From NCBI GenBank assembly GCA_030544235.1, contig CM060466.1:18595092-18659091 (forward strand): 64,000 bases of DNA. The letters are read 5' to 3'. Under the pieces are notes generated by a model. It made no database searches. It was not told where the DNA came from and was given only the letters and a program-made list of their open reading frames with translations. Source of the DNA: Lepturacanthus savala (lineage: Eukaryota; Chordata; Actinopteri; Scombriformes; Trichiuridae). Both the position numbers and the translations under genes were made by a program. The stretch's first letter is position 1. The number at the start of each line of letters is the position of its first letter. This document shows, in pieces, positions 1 through 13,394 of the stretch.

Positions 1-1231
1 GACCGTGGAGTGGTATCTGGCAGCGCCACTCTCCCTCGTATCTGACTAGCCGACAGCACTCTGGCAACGCTCTCCTAAGACTCATTACCCAATTATTAGG
101 CAGAGAGGCTTTTACAAGCGAAACGGAGAAGAGTGAGTGATAAATAGAGAGACTAAGATGGAAAACGTGAAATGAAATAGGAACAGCATTTGGATCCACA
201 AAATTTATTTTAGAGTATTTAGGATCTTGATGTTTAAACGTAGTTTCTCTTTCTATGATGGATTCTATTCAGTTGTTACTTTCACTTGTAAAAAGTATTC
301 AATAGACATCTGATCTCTAGTCATGTGTCATGTGTCTCTATAAAAGGATCTGTACGCCCATAACAACAGGTATCCCAGATTCTAGTTCTCTGTTCATTTT
401 ACACACAAGGTTATAGGATGTTTTAAACATCTTGATGCTGCCAAAGTTCCACTTTCAGTGCTGTGATCTTTTAAAGCTCTGAATGTGGACTCTGGCGTTA
501 CTATCAACAAACGCCAAGACTGTTATATTCTTCCTCTGTCACACCATGACACTTTGATAGCAGCACACATTCTCCTTTGAAGTCATTATGGTTTTGAAAA
601 ACCAGATGGTCATAAAGAGTGTATGTGTGTCTGTCCTTGTAAAGTGCTGTAATCATACTTTCTGATTGTAAGACATGATGCATCATGGTTATTTACAGCT
701 ACTTTTATAATGTGTCATGTGGGTTAACGCTGTGTAACACGTGATACATATTGTTGCTGGTGGGTGGATACCTTGAATGTCCAAAACCGTTACTTTAAGT
801 AAAATGAAATAATAATTAAACAAAGGTTGCTTTTGTCTATATACATTATGGTCAGATACATACCGACAGTTTCAAGGATCTAATGGAGTTACAAGCTATA
901 TTCCCGAGCTCATTTTAATATTTTTGGTTGTTAAAAGTGTGTAAAACTCAGATATGAATGATCGGTAGCATTGGTTTATGGAACGCATGGAAACAGTTTC
1001 CAGAATAGTCCAATATTTCCACATTTATCAGTCACATATGACGTTACATGAATGTCAGTGATGTTAGGTCGCTCCATCACTTTGGTCGAGACAGAAACCT
1101 GAATACTTACTTACTTACTACTTGGAGGCTTTTCCTGAATGAGTTTCACATTTGTGGTTTTAAAGAAATGCCTTGACAACTATTGGATGCGTTGCCATGG
1201 AATTTTGTGCAGGCAGTTTCCTTGAGGATGA
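1..1231. other. Intergenic, no gene seen
   Basis: AT-rich non-coding sequence. Only short open frames without family resemblance or convincing splice sites. No repeat that I can name. Confidence 0.5.
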
Positions 1232-1235
1232 TTTG

Positions 1236-1385
1236 TCAGTCAGTCATTTTCTATACCTGTTTATTCCTTTTCCAATTCCAGCACATTACAGGCAAGATGC
1301 AGGGATACACCCCAGACTGGTCACTCCACACAGAAAGGTCCCAGACTAAGGTCTTGAACCTACGGCCTATTTGCTGTGAGTCATT
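1236..1385 (-). repeat. L2-tail SINE/LINE fragment
   Basis: On the minus strand this reads as pieces of the same repeat found complete at 26268-26629. It has the end 'AGGTATAGAAAATGACTGACTG' in diverged form, the 'gcgctggaattgg' segment and the head with 'CTCACAGCAAATAG'. Internal parts are deleted, so it is an old fragment. Confidence 0.6.
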
Positions 1386-3981
1386 TTAGTCCATTAATCA
1401 CTGTTAACATTTAATGCAACTTTAAAAGCAACTCTTATTTTGCAGTGGCTGTATTGCCACTCTGTCTTCTGCCACACACACACACGCATATATTTTTGCT
1501 CTCTATTTTCATGCACTTACATGCACCTGTATAAACGTACAGATGTGACACTTTCCATATTTTTCCGCCTTTGTGAGCTGATTTTTTGGAAATTATCCAC
1601 TTCTATCAAACATGCCAAGAATGCGTCACTCACCTTCAGCAGTGCAACAAAGAAAAACCGGTGCTGTCTTGCCTCCAAATGCCCTCAATGTGTCTCCGTT
1701 AGCTAACACACATCCACACTACAATATGTACACCTAATCTAAAAGGTGTGTAACTCTCCAATCCTCAGAACTGATGTTGCTTACTTTGGACCTCTCTCAG
1801 CAGGCCTTCCTGTCTGCTCTATTCATACGCAGCAGTAGATTGAGTAGAAACTGCAGAGTATGGAGATTTATATCATGGAACATAGGTAAATATTTATTGA
1901 GGTGTTCTGCTTTAAAGAATTGTATTAGTTTGATTTCAAGAAAATGTCAGAAACTGAGTTGTAACCTTTGATCAGCCATACACAGTACTTTCATTCAAAC
2001 TTCCACTTTCATCATGTTTCCTTCTCAGAACCCCCCCAGCTGTTCATCCGATCCTACCTATTTTCTCTCCCTTATCCCCTTTCCTCTTTGTTTCTTTCTT
2101 CTTTTTTTTGTTCTCCATCTACTCCTCAGTCCTGTCTCCCCCTTACTGATGAGTGTGGTCAGGGGTCTTGCGGTTGTAATTAGGAGTCCACAGCCTCGGT
2201 GCTCTGCTTCCTGTTTCTGATCTATGAGAAAACAGGCTTGGGTTCTGTCAGCCCCGAAAACAGCTGTTAGCCTGTGGGGCTCCAGCCTTTCAAACTCTCC
2301 AACCGAAATAAAACTGTCTTTAACCCGTATAGTCTTTGTCACAACCTTCCTCTCCACCACAACAGGTCCACCCAACAATTATCCTCATGTGCAACATAAT
2401 CGTCCAGACAAAAGTCTGAATTGATGTTTTATATCTACAGGCAAGAAAGCAAATAAGCCTATTTTGCACAAAGTTTTTATTTTATCGTATTTTCCCTTGT
2501 CCTCATCCTTCACTTGACAGATTTATAGTGTGTGTCTCCAAGGACAAGTAGTTAAAAACAACTCATTAAAATAGGATAATTACTGTCATTTTCATTTCTA
2601 AGACAAGTAGCCTACTTTTCATTTCTTAACAAACAACATGTGCAGTAGTGCAGCGTCGGGGAGATCAGGCAGTTGTTCCTGTCAGGTTTGAATGCTCTTA
2701 CTGCAGGTTGCATCACATACATCACACATGTGAAGGCCCATTACAAAGGAATCCTGTACTGCACAGTGTGAGCAGGAGGAATGATTACAGCAGGTCAACT
2801 GATGTTCCTGTTGACATCTGACTCTTGTTTTAAGACAGGCTTGGAGTAATTGTTGAACTTGTCCTTTAACATCTGTGCACCCCTGTGCACAGACTGTGTC
2901 ATGAGGGTTGAAACGCTCCTGGGAAACAACAGCCGTGCGAACAACCTTAACCAGTGTTTTACACTCAGCAGGGATAATTGAAAGTGAATTTACCAAATAG
3001 CCACTTGTTCATTGTTTAATAGGATTAAGTGAAACAATCTCAACTGGCTGCCTTTCAACAGTCCTGTAAAGGTTGTGTTAATTGGCTTTATTGGTCGCAA
3101 ATGACTGTATATGTTTGTTCTTTTCAGTGGGCAACAAGGTGAATTTTTAACAACAAAACTAAGTTAAACTAAGTCAAACGAAATGCTGATGTGAACTAGT
3201 TCAACCGATGCTCATTCAACAGCTGCCTCCACTGCTCTGGGCTGGCGATTTAGGAAAATGTTCAGATGTCCTTTTTTGTTTCCCAATAGAGCTTTTCAGA
3301 TCTCCACTCAAGCCTTAAAGTATTTACAACGCCGCAGTCTGCTTTTCCTCTTGCAGAGGCTCCCTGGGGACAGCATTACGACTAATGGGGGGTGTATGGC
3401 CAAACAGATGGAGCTGGCATGTTGCAGACCCATCCACTGTCTCCTGAGAGTGGGAGCTGGGATTTTGTTCACTAGTTTGTTTGTTTGTTTGCTTATTGGC
3501 CAATTTCAGAGTGGTTAAATTTCAAATACCATGTCCCCATAGGATCCAATGTCTAAATCCTATGCCTATGCCTATTGTGCAATTTTTCGAGAATTAGAGT
3601 GGTGGAGAACATTTTGCTGCAGTAATGACAATTGTGGTTTGTGGCGAGAAGAAGCTTTTTTTGTACAGGCTCATGAATTTATGTGAAACTATGAAAACTG
3701 TCATTTACAGAACAAACACATCAAAGACAGATTTGGTTAGCAATGCTTTAAAGGAGAGAATGTTGTTAACAAACACACACACACACACACACAAAAGCCC
3801 CAACAGAGTGGTAGCATGGATTTAAGCTATAAAGACAGTTATTTTACAGCTATTTACATAAACTGCTCTGCAGTTTAAAAGTCTCTGTAACATGACATGA
3901 TGTGAAATCATCAAATTCCTAATGCATTCTTGCATTTGGTCATAAAAGCACCTTGAAATTTCATGTTGGGAAATGTTCATG
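1386..3981. other. Intergenic, no gene supported
   Basis: No recognisable gene. A minus-strand open frame at 2682-2996 is unusually rich in cysteine (see findings) but matches no family that I recognise. A short (AC)n run lies at 3771-3793. The rest is AT-rich unique-looking sequence. Confidence 0.45.
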
Positions 3982-4699
3982 TTAAAGAGTTAGTTCACCC
4001 AATTCACAAAAAAAATATTATGTTTTCCATCCAAAAATACCAATGCAGACATTTCTGGTGTCTAGATATTCCACATAACTTTCATTGGGACCATTTCTTC
4101 AGTGGAAAAGAGCTCCAATGAAAACTGTTAAAGATGATGACTGTGCATTTTTCAGAATAACCACATCACTGTTTATGGAAAGTGATGATCTTTTCAGATG
4201 CAAAAGAAGCACCCTGAACAAAAAACAAGGTTAATTTCTATAATTGTCCTTTAGTTTAGCACAAGTGTTTGCTGCAATCTGTGTTTTAGACAGAAGACAA
4301 ATCCTGAAGTGCAAAGCGAAGATCCAGAGAAAAGCAGAGGCTGCACCAGCTGAAACAATCACTGTCACAGCATATTTGACCCAGGAGTCAAACGGCTTCC
4401 TCAGGGTCAGATAAACAGGACAGGACACCACCCTCAATCCCAAGCTCATGGGGGACCAATAGAAACATCCTCACATCAAACTGGAAACATGCAGGGCCAC
4501 GCTCTGAGGTGCAGTGCATGGTTTCAGATTTCTTGCAGTGTTTTAATATATCGCTGTGTGGCAGTATTATATCGAGGTGGAGGAGGACATTTCGGCAGTG
4601 GATCTCAGAGCTTCAGCAAATAACTTTAAGCTATCTAGACGCCATCAGGGGTTAGTGGGAGAATATGTCTTTGCGATTTTAGGGGAACTAACCCTTTAA
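3982..4699. mobile_element. piggyBac-like MITE with TTAA target sites
   Basis: The block starts TTAA-AGAGTTAGTTCACCC and ends with GGGGAACTAACCCT-TTAA. The two ends are near-perfect terminal inverted repeats of about 15 bp flanked by TTAA, the target duplication typical of piggyBac elements. It is about 710 bp with no transposase frame, so it would be non-autonomous. TIR and TTAA are seen directly; the superfamily is inferred. Confidence 0.65.
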
Positions 4700-5236
4700 A
4701 TCCAAGCATTCTTCTGAAAGGCACAAAGGAAGCATTTGTTAAAGACAGAAACCTGTCTGAACACATTTTTAATCCAAAAGCAACTCAATCCATGTTAAGA
4801 ACCATCATAGCACAGATATATAAGTGATTGCACAGATTTACAATTCCTGATAAGTGATTTACCTTGTGTTTTTTTTTTTACACAAAGTCCCTGAAAGGAG
4901 TGATCCAAGAAGGAAAACTAGCACAGCACAGAAGCAGGGGAAATGATTTACTTTGTACGAAAGTTTTTTGTTTTTTTTCTAGTGCAAAGGAAGTAATTTG
5001 ACATTCTTTCCTAATCATGTGCTGTGCTACCTTTCACTATGTCATGGTTCCTTTTTGGTTTTAAGATTTTTTTTTTAGGGAAGTACAGTATGTTCCTCTC
5101 CTGAATGACATTAATATTTATTAAGCACCAAAATTGTAATCTCCTCTCTTGTCTTAAAGCAGTATCCGCGGCAAAAAAAGACCAAATAATCCGAGAGATT
5201 CCAGAGATTCTGCCACTCTTCTCATCCCCCTTCCTT
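4700..5236. other. c1qtnf6 3' UTR and downstream
   Basis: Sequence after the c1qtnf6 stop on the minus strand. TTTATT at 5117-5122 is AATAAA in the gene's orientation, about 115 bp after the stop, and is the nearest candidate polyadenylation signal. The remainder is AT-rich with short homopolymers and shows no gene. Confidence 0.45.
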
Positions 5237-5784
5237 TCACTGGATGCTGGGTGCCACCAGGTACCCGTTGAAGGTTATATAAACGTCCACGTCGTCGCTG
5301 TAAACGGCGTTCTCCCTCTCCCTCTTGTAGAGCCGGACCCAGACCTCGTCATTCAGGGCCAGGTCCAGCATGACGCTCTGGCTCTGCATGATGGAGCGCT
5401 CGCTGGGCTGGGCGTAAAGGATCACCTGCTCCTTGTCGTTGTGCATCAAGTGGAGGTAGGTCTCCTTGAAGTTCCAGGTGTGGATGTTGATGTTGAAGAA
5501 GTAGATCCCCGGCACGTAGCAGTAGAACTTGCCCTTGAACATGTTGAAGTGCTCGTGGATGTTGACGAACACCGTGTCGAACACCAGCGCCTGGTAGTAG
5601 TCCACGCTGTGCAAGGACTTGCGTCGTCCCACTGAGAAGGAGGAGTGGGGGATCTTGCAGGCGTCTCCCGGGGCTCCCGCTTGTCCTTTGCTGCCTTTAG
5701 CGCCTACGGGTCCCCGGGGTCCATGGGGCCCTTCCGGACCTGGTTTGCCGGGCGTACCTTTATCCCCTTTGTCTCCTTTATCTC
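5237..5784 (-). CDS. c1qtnf6: c1qtnf6 last coding exon (collagen + C1q)
   Basis: The acceptor CTGCAG is at 5790-5785. The first two bases complete the glycine codon begun in the previous exon. The exon encodes GDKGDKGDK and onward through the collagen triplets, then the complete C1q domain, ending GYLVAPSIQ and TGA (5239-5237). The strong G+C content relative to surroundings is typical of fish C1q exons. Confidence 0.93.
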
Positions 5785-8700
5785 CTGCAGGGAGGAGAGG
5801 AAAAGTCAGTTAGCAGCGCAGACAGAAACATCATCTCAACCTGACCACCCTTTTGTTTTATTTGACTTGGAAAAGGAAAGGGAAATTTCAATATTTTAGT
5901 ACTTCATATGTTTTATTCAAGGACGGTCCAGACTCCAGACGATGGTCAGAGTGGCTGTGACTCAACGAATTTTGAGAACATGAAGAACATCCCAGATTTA
6001 GAGAAGTAATCTTGCTATTTAATGCAACTCTTACATAGAAAAGGTCAAAGCATTTACCCAAGCTTGTCACAGACAGTCGAAGAACAGACCATTTTGTAAT
6101 GGACACAATACCATTACAGGAACTGGTAATGCTGCGAAACGTTCACATCTGAAAATCCAAATCCTGCTTATAAATCTAAACTCTTATTTATCTCTTAGCT
6201 CCTGTTGGACTATATAAGATGTTCTAAAAGAAATGAAGGAAGGTCTACTAAGAACGTGAGTTCTGTTAAATAATGCATAACCTTTATTGGCCTCTACTGA
6301 GAACCATAAGGACTGCAGTAACAGTGATATTATATATTTTCGTCTTGTAAGCATTTAGGTGGGACTATAATGCTTTAATGTTAAGAAAAAAAAGAAGAAA
6401 AGGAGATAAAAGGCAAATTTTGGGAGTTGTAAATCTCCTGGTTGAAAGCATTTGGCTGAAAGAACACAGGACAATTATAGTCCGGTATAAATCATAGAGC
6501 GTCAGAACAACAAATTCATACAGACAATAAACTCTGAGGGCAACGTATTGGAACAATATAGCCCATGTTATCAACAAATGCACATATTATATTCATAATC
6601 ATCTAATCACTCAGTGACAGAAGCATCTACATTCATAATATCTCTCCACAACTATTAACACGAGGTGAACAACTATCCAAAATGCTGAACTGTTCTTTTT
6701 CGTCCCCATTTGCAGTTTGAATCCTGCTGTTGTTGCAACACCCATAATTTCTGGATTTTAAAAAAATTATATGAAACTCGACAGCAAGCTCTGAAAAGGA
6801 TTAACAAGCTTCCCTGTCACCACTCCTGACAGAAATGGCTGTGGGTAAGTGGACATTTTGAAAGTTGCTTTTGTTGCCCGTGCTTTGCTATGAAATCCAC
6901 TGACATTGTTTACAGGCATTTATAAACTTCATAACCATATCATCGAGGCAGCTGTAAAACAATAAATAAAGGCCTGTGAGCTAAGCAAAAAAAACCTTTA
7001 ACAATAAACAGAAGAATTTAAACTGAGAAGTAAAACAGCCCTTTGATCAGTGTTTTAGTGACTTTCAGTTGAGATCCAACATGCTCCTCTACTTTCTAAA
7101 AGAAAATGTTTAAATGGAACCAATGTAGTTTAAGGATGCTGTTTTACCTAGATCCCTTCACACACATTCACGAATTAAACACCTCTGGGCAGGTAAAACC
7201 ACAAAGAAAGAAGCCATAGCGCTGCCCTCACTTTCTGCCCAGCAGCATGACCCAACGTTTCCAGCAGACCTGAGGTGGACTTATAAACACCAGGGATCCT
7301 GTCTACAGATCCACAATAATCTGTCCAGCTGTGGCTGGAAGAACACAAAGAGCCTTGAGGACAGTTACAGGAGTTTCCACAAACAGTAGCTGAGTAGCAG
7401 CTTCACATTCGATGGCCACATATGGGACTTTGACTTAAAACAATGACTTAAATTTAAATCTAACATCACATTGTTTTATTGGATCTATTACTTGTAAGAC
7501 AAATAGGGTGGCAAACAACTAAAATGGCTCCAGGTTTGGAAGTTGCATTGCCAGTAGGCTAAAAGTGCTTATCTCTGCATGGATGAATATTTTAGGGAGC
7601 TGGTTAACTGGCATGTAGTCCCTATGCAGTTAGCCATAATGATGCTACAGGTGGCTAGTTCATGTATTTACATTGTCACTCATTATATCAATCTCACCCT
7701 GTCAGTAGCAAGGATGTTTTATGTGATCTTGTGATGTGATCAATACCAGATCCAAATGTGTTTGGCCCCATTTGGCAGTTAGACCCCAAATGATAAGAAA
7801 ACAGGGTCCATGGTGAAAAATTCTGAAATTGCCCTTTAAGACCAAGGTCTGTGGAACAACAAGTACCTTGGACCAGAGACTGAGTCATCACCCCAAATAG
7901 ACTACATCAGCTGTCTGTGAACATCTGACAAAAACCAGACACAGTTTCGACTGGAAAAAAGTCAGAGTCATCACTCTGGAGTCAAAGGAGGTCAAAGAAA
8001 CATTAAGAGTGTCGCTGAACGTAGACAGAGGTCACCATCTCTCCTCCAAATATGACTAGTTGGTTGTATGTTACTGAGGTTTCACACTCAGGTCTTGGGA
8101 TGACGCCAAAGCCAGACTCATTTGTTATGAGACCAGGAGATTGAGTTAAGACAAAAATTAAAACTAGAACACACTGACATCTTATATCTTTGTATGAGTA
8201 ATCATCATAGCCAAAACAGCTAGAATCACAATATTTTAGACTGATGATACAAAAAGTAAGGCAATACATCGATATAATATATGCTGATCAACACATAGTA
8301 AGTTTAGTCTGACAGACTAACGCTAATTTAAACTGTGATTTTAAACCTCCTCAATATTAATGAGCCACTGCAAAACTGGGGAGAAAAAAGTAGTTTGTGT
8401 GTATTCATTGTGTAGCATTTATTGCATGAGTGCAAACTGATGTCAGTGTGTGTCCTTTGTGCATGCGTGTGGGTGTGTGTGTTACTACACGTACTATATG
8501 TTCCTCTGTGTTTGTATGTATGTGTGAGGTGTGTGTGAAACTGCCTTTCGAGACCCCCCTCACTGCATGACTGCAATTCAGTAGCCTTTCTATTGTTTCA
8601 TTTGAATCAACAATTCGGCACAGAATGCAGCCTCAGGGGTTGACTGCTCTCAGAAATTGATCTGTTTATCCCTTTTTTTCTCTTTTTTCTTTATTTTTCC

Positions 8701-11700
8701 ATGAAACAAAGACTCTTTTCTTTTAAAGTAATCAAGGAACTTGGAAAAAAGAAACAACTGCAAAAAATCCTAGTGGACATTTTGTGATTGTTTGATTGCT
8801 GGCTTCCCACCAATAAAAATCTGACCTGCATGTCAAATAGTATCATTTTGACAGACCATGAATCGGAATCATTTAATATTTAATAAAGGTTTGAACTGCT
8901 TTGGTGCAGGTTCTTAGGGCTGCAGAGGTCCTAGTCCATATGTGCATCTACATTGTGTCAATCAACAGCATCAGTCATATTTTGGATACTGTAGTTTGTG
9001 GCCAAATGGACATTTCTGCTTCAGTCACAGTGACTTTATGGGTTATGAATTTTGTCCAAGTACTCAAAAGTGGACTTTGGTCCCTCCTAAGGAAAAGTAA
9101 GTATAAAAACTATAAAAAAGGGGGTTTTAATTACCTAGAAAATATGTTTGTTGCATTGTGTTTGCGTGTAAATGAGGGACAGAGGGAGAAAAGAAAAATG
9201 GTTTTGTTTTCTTGTTTCAGGGTTGATTATAGATCAGAACAGACTTGGCATGTCCAGCTGTAAAAGGACCAGCAACCGATGACACATAATTTGGTCCGCT
9301 CTGTTCAAGTTGGCCACTCTGATATTTGATATCTCTGTTCTCAGAAAAAACACTCCAGCTATGACTGTGTGGTTCTTAATCTCCTTCTCTTGTCCTATTT
9401 TTCTAAGACTATCTCTCTGTTTCATCTGAGCTTAAACACACTTCCTCACTGATGGACCAATGCACTAACTCATATAAAATGTCACAAATATGACTGATGG
9501 TGTTGACTCAGATTATACTAGGTTTAACATCTGATTGTGCTAATAGGTATCACACCTGATTGGAAGTGGCTATGAACTCCGATCATGTAGTGAGTAATAA
9601 TAATCACAGGAAAGAAATTTCTTTTTTGAGGCAAAAATAAGTCAGAACTCAGAAGTTGGACCTTGGATAAACAAACATCTAAAGCATTTCAGGAAATGCT
9701 TTAGGTCCATTACCGTTCAGAGCCAAAACATGTGAACCCAGGACGACCTCTACTATACCTCCACTGCTAATTTTGTTACTTTCCTTCATCTACAGTATAT
9801 TGTGTTAATACAGACATGAATTGATATTCTGTGACAGACTACAAACAAATAAATTGAAAGTGAACGCAATGTATTTCTTCCCTCAACTCAATCTATTTCT
9901 ATGCAATGGGAATAGATATGTGTTCTACAATTGAAATGAAAGCTATTTTCTACAACTAGTTCAGTTATTTCACGCCATGGCTTATAAAATGCAGATGTTG
10001 ATTATTTCCTATAACAAACACTGTCAAAATCTATTAAAGTTTGTCATACTTGGCATTCGGGTTCTGTCTGTTGAATAGAGGTTGATTTTTAAATTGGTTC
10101 CAGGTTCTTTCTATTGGTCTGATTTACAATTCAAAGACAGTCACACTGTTTAGAAGGTCTCACTCACACTTAACCATCAACGCATGTTTACACTCTGCCA
10201 GCACTGTTCTATTATAATATATGATACAGGATTCATTTTTTTGATTAAATAGCCTTGCCTGACACACGTCCATCTGGAAAAGCAGAAGCAGAGATATGAT
10301 GATGGGAATGCAGCTTGAATCAGGGAGATAGTGATGCAAATATGCTCGGACAGATCGTGTGAGTATGGTGCATTTTTTTCTAAATGTAGACATAAAAGCA
10401 AATGACAAACGCTGACTTTCCCTCTTCTATTATGCTACAATCAGAGGAAGACCATTGACACTGAAAAATGTCACCAATTTCAAATGTTACCAGCCAGTAT
10501 AACATATATGGATTAGAAGGGCTCTGCTACACCTGTTAGTAGGTACATATCCCACTGGAATAAGACAGTAACATGCTGCTAATTTACAAAAAAACAACAA
10601 CAATGTTTTAGGGTCTCACAACACTTGTTAAGGTCTGGTTAGGTATAGGCACAACAAATACTTTGCTTAGGCAAATATCCTGATTTGGGAAAAAAAATAT
10701 CACTTAGAATTTTGTTAAACATGACAATTGTTAGTTAAAAAATCTAGTTAGGTTTAGAGGTTAGGCTTAGGGGTTATGGTTAGGGTCAGTGTCCTGACCT
10801 GATATTAAAAATGTCAGGTAAAAATGTCTCAATGTTACAATTACAATTATGTGGGACTGCATGCCTGACTGGACCATGAACTCTGACGCCTTTTTCAAAA
10901 AGGCCTAGAACAGACTTTTCTTCTTGAGGAGGCTCAAGTCCTTCGATGTCAGTGATGAGATTTTAAACATGTTCTACCAGTCAGTGGTGGCAGGATTAAT
11001 CATTTTTGCTGCTGTCTACACTAAGACAGTGTGATAGAGAGGGACATCAGAAGGTTGAACAAGATGATCCAGAAGACCGGCTCTGTGCTGGGAGGGTGCT
11101 TGGACTCACTGGAGGCTGTGGTGGAGAGGAGGATGTGGACTGAGCTGACCCACATCCTGGGCAACACCAACCACCCGCTCCACCACACCCTGATGGTGCA
11201 GCGCAGTCTCTACGCTCAAGGACTGAACTCCACAAGAAGTCTTTTGTCCCTGTGGTCATCAGGCTTTTTTACAGGGCAGTAGTGGATGGGCAGCTGCTGA
11301 CCAGGCTCTGATGTTAGCAGTAGGCTTTTTATCCTGGTTAAACTGTTTTTAGCACTTTTGGCTCACTTTTATCCATAACCAGTTTATTTATTTAATACTC
11401 ATCGTATTCACCGGGCAAAGGTTTTAGAACACTTTGATTTTTCAGTTTTTATTAAAATTGTCATAGTTGTGTGTGTGTCATGTGACAGATGATGATCTGA
11501 CAGCCCAGAGGGAGGATGTGGTTTATCTTGCTGTAGGATAAACTCCTGACTAACTAGGTCTAGATCATGGGGTTCTGCTTAGCTCTAGAGCTCTAGTCCT
11601 AGAAAAGACCCAGACATCAGGCTTCATCCATGCTGATATACAGACGGGGGTTAATTAACCAGCAAAACTTGTGGCACTTGTAGGAAATGTTTGGATCAAC

Positions 11701-12613
11701 TTTCCACACTTTATTTGAGTCCATTACTACAGAAAAGCTGTAAGTCTAAGCTGTTAACTATTACTTGATTCCTAAAAATTTATATCTCTCTTTTGTGGGT
11801 CGGGTAACTGATTAACTGATTATTTTTGTACCATTTTAATGTCCCATATTCTACACTTTCCAGTTTTTTATTTGGAATTTTTACATCCCTAACAAGATTT
11901 TAAGTACCAAAGATCATCTCAGTATAGTTTTACACTTCTTTTCTCAAGCTTCTTTCTAAGCCTCTCCTCCTCCTCTTTAAATGGCTGTGGGGGGTGTTGG
12001 TGGTGACTGTATATTAGTGACATCACAACTTCACGTAAGTCATGACTGCTCGTTTTAAGGTACAGTTTCTGAATACAGGCTGTGTATGTTTCTCTGTGGA
12101 TTGAGCGTTTTTGAATCATGAACATGGGTCAGTATTAATACACTCTCTCTTGTCATATATACAGTAAATATATACAGGGGTCTAATAAATCTATAAAGTA
12201 TTCATTGGAATTAAACTGCTTCAATTTCAAATCTTTTGAACTGTAGTGTATGTATTGTGTGTGTATTTTGTGGTGTAAGGTATCTGTCTATCTAATCAAT
12301 CCAATCCAATTGATTACATCAAACCTGCCAAACAGACACAATGTACAGATTCAAGTGGTTCTTCTTAAACTTGCAGACAGGTTGAAGTCAGCAATGGCTG
12401 ACAGAAGCTAATAAAGGTTCTGTTACCTTTGAGGATGGTCATGTTGATGACGGTGCGGACCTCTGGCATCTGGTATTGGGTCGTGGCTGCCGGAGGCTCA
12501 GAGTGATCACAGCACCGTCGACAGAGTCTGGAAGGAGGTCTGGGGGGGAAGGGGGAAGGGACGCAGCAAAACAGGGGGAGGAGCAAAACCAGCCTCAAAC
12601 ACAGCGCCAACAT
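5237..12613 (-). CDS. c1qtnf6: c1qtnf6: complement C1q/TNF-related protein 6 (gene span, coding)
   Basis: Secreted CTRP-family protein, expected to trimerise through a globular C1q domain with a short collagen stalk. The coding sequence joins 12613-12427 (187 bp) to 5784-5237 (548 bp), giving 244 codons plus stop. Residues 1-20 or so are a hydrophobic signal peptide (MLALCLRLVLLLPLFCC). A Cys cluster (RLCRRCCD) follows, then an N-glycosylation site in NMTILKG, 14 unbroken Gly-X-Y triplets (about residues 63-104), a Cys, and a C1q domain to the C-terminus. The segments ETYLHLMHN, LYAQPSERSIMQSQSVMLDL and RERENAVYSDD are hallmarks that I associate with CTRP6 and its close relative CTRP1. CTRP6 is preferred because NMTILKG precedes the collagen and because tmprss6 lies 33 kb away, as on human 22q12.3. 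Human CTRP6 is 278 residues, with a longer N-terminus. The GTG codons upstream of the ATG are not needed as starts. Confidence 0.9.
5785..12426 (-). other. c1qtnf6 intron between coding exons
   Basis: Long 6.6-kb intron. It contains a decayed non-LTR retrotransposon 3' end (10845-11300), a GT-rich stretch at 8450-8540 and otherwise AT-rich sequence. No independent gene was recognised. Both splice ends are canonical (GTAACA donor, TGCAG acceptor). Confidence 0.8.
10845..11300 (+). mobile_element. Non-LTR retrotransposon reverse transcriptase remnant (3' end of ORF2)
   Basis: Plus-strand translation with several frame breaks gives LRRLKSFDVS..., FYQSVVA..., then RDIRRLNKMIQKTGSVLG, a Leu-Asp-Ser-Glu segment, ERRMW, and HPLHHTL. 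This is the characteristic C-terminal tail of fish CR1/L2/Rex-type reverse transcriptases. There is an internal stop (tgatagagag at about 11031) and frameshifts. It is a dead, 5'-truncated copy inside the c1qtnf6 intron. Confidence 0.8.
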
Positions 12614-12625
12614 GGCTGCCACAAC
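12427..12625 (-). CDS. c1qtnf6: c1qtnf6 first coding exon (signal peptide)
   Basis: Coding from ATG at 12613-12611 to 12427, with a GTAACA donor. The ATG has G at -3. It is preceded by an acceptor with a good pyrimidine tract (ccgttccaccttcag, exon from 12625), so 12 bp of 5' UTR share the exon. It encodes the signal peptide, the RLCRRCCD cysteine cluster and the NMTILKG glycosylation motif. Confidence 0.88.
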
Positions 12626-13314
12626 CTGAAGGTGGAACGGAAGGAAAAGTAAGAGAAGTTAGAAAGTGAGAGGGGTGAAGTTCGACATTAGTTCAGATAA
12701 AACAAGAATCATGACATAAGACATCCAGGTGACTCTAAAATCAATATTACCAGGATGTAGTTATGGTGGTTATGGTGTTTTCAGTTGTCAAGCATTGAGG
12801 ACATGACAGCAAATCAAAATTTTTCCTTGGAATTTTGATGGTAAAACATTAACTATAATGCTCTTTTCTGGTAATTATAGCTCAGAGTAAAAAATACTCT
12901 TTTCTTTCCACAGAATCATTGTTTTATAACGGAATGCAACAGAAAAAACATGGATTTATCGATATACATCTTATCTGTAAAAAATAATTGAGATACCAGT
13001 TTCTCAAATGAGATTTGTCTGAATAGACCAAAATGTAATGTAGAAGTCATGGAACTATCTCAGTGAGGCTAGTGTTTAAGTTATGAGACGTTCCTTCTTT
13101 CTTTCCCATAAATAAATAAAACAAGGTACATAAAATGTGGAAGACAGGAGAGAAATTCCTGTACAATCACATTAAATTTATGGCTGTCGTATAAAATGTT
13201 CTATAAAAAATAAATTTGGTTTCGCTTCTATGTCAAGTAACTCTTTGAAAATACAGCAACTTTATGATAACTTCAGTTCTCATGTGGGATCCAGATTCTT
13301 GATTAAGAAATATG

Positions 13315-13393
<79 letters not shown>
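13315..13393. repeat. (AC)n microsatellite
   Basis: About 79 bp of near-perfect CA dinucleotides. A second, shorter tract follows at 13458-13484. Confidence 0.97.

Positions 13394-13394
<1 letters not shown>

Noticed and set aside
2058..2378. 106-residue minus-strand open frame
   Set aside because: The end is a Lys/Arg run from a pyrimidine tract; no family resemblance or splice partners.
5105..5635. Plus-strand 176-residue open frame
   Set aside because: It is the antisense of the c1qtnf6 C1q exon; its Val/Asp/His-rich composition is a shadow of the real frame.
11031..11282. 83-residue plus-strand open frame as a host gene
   Set aside because: It is the tail of a decayed non-LTR reverse transcriptase, with stops and frameshifts upstream.
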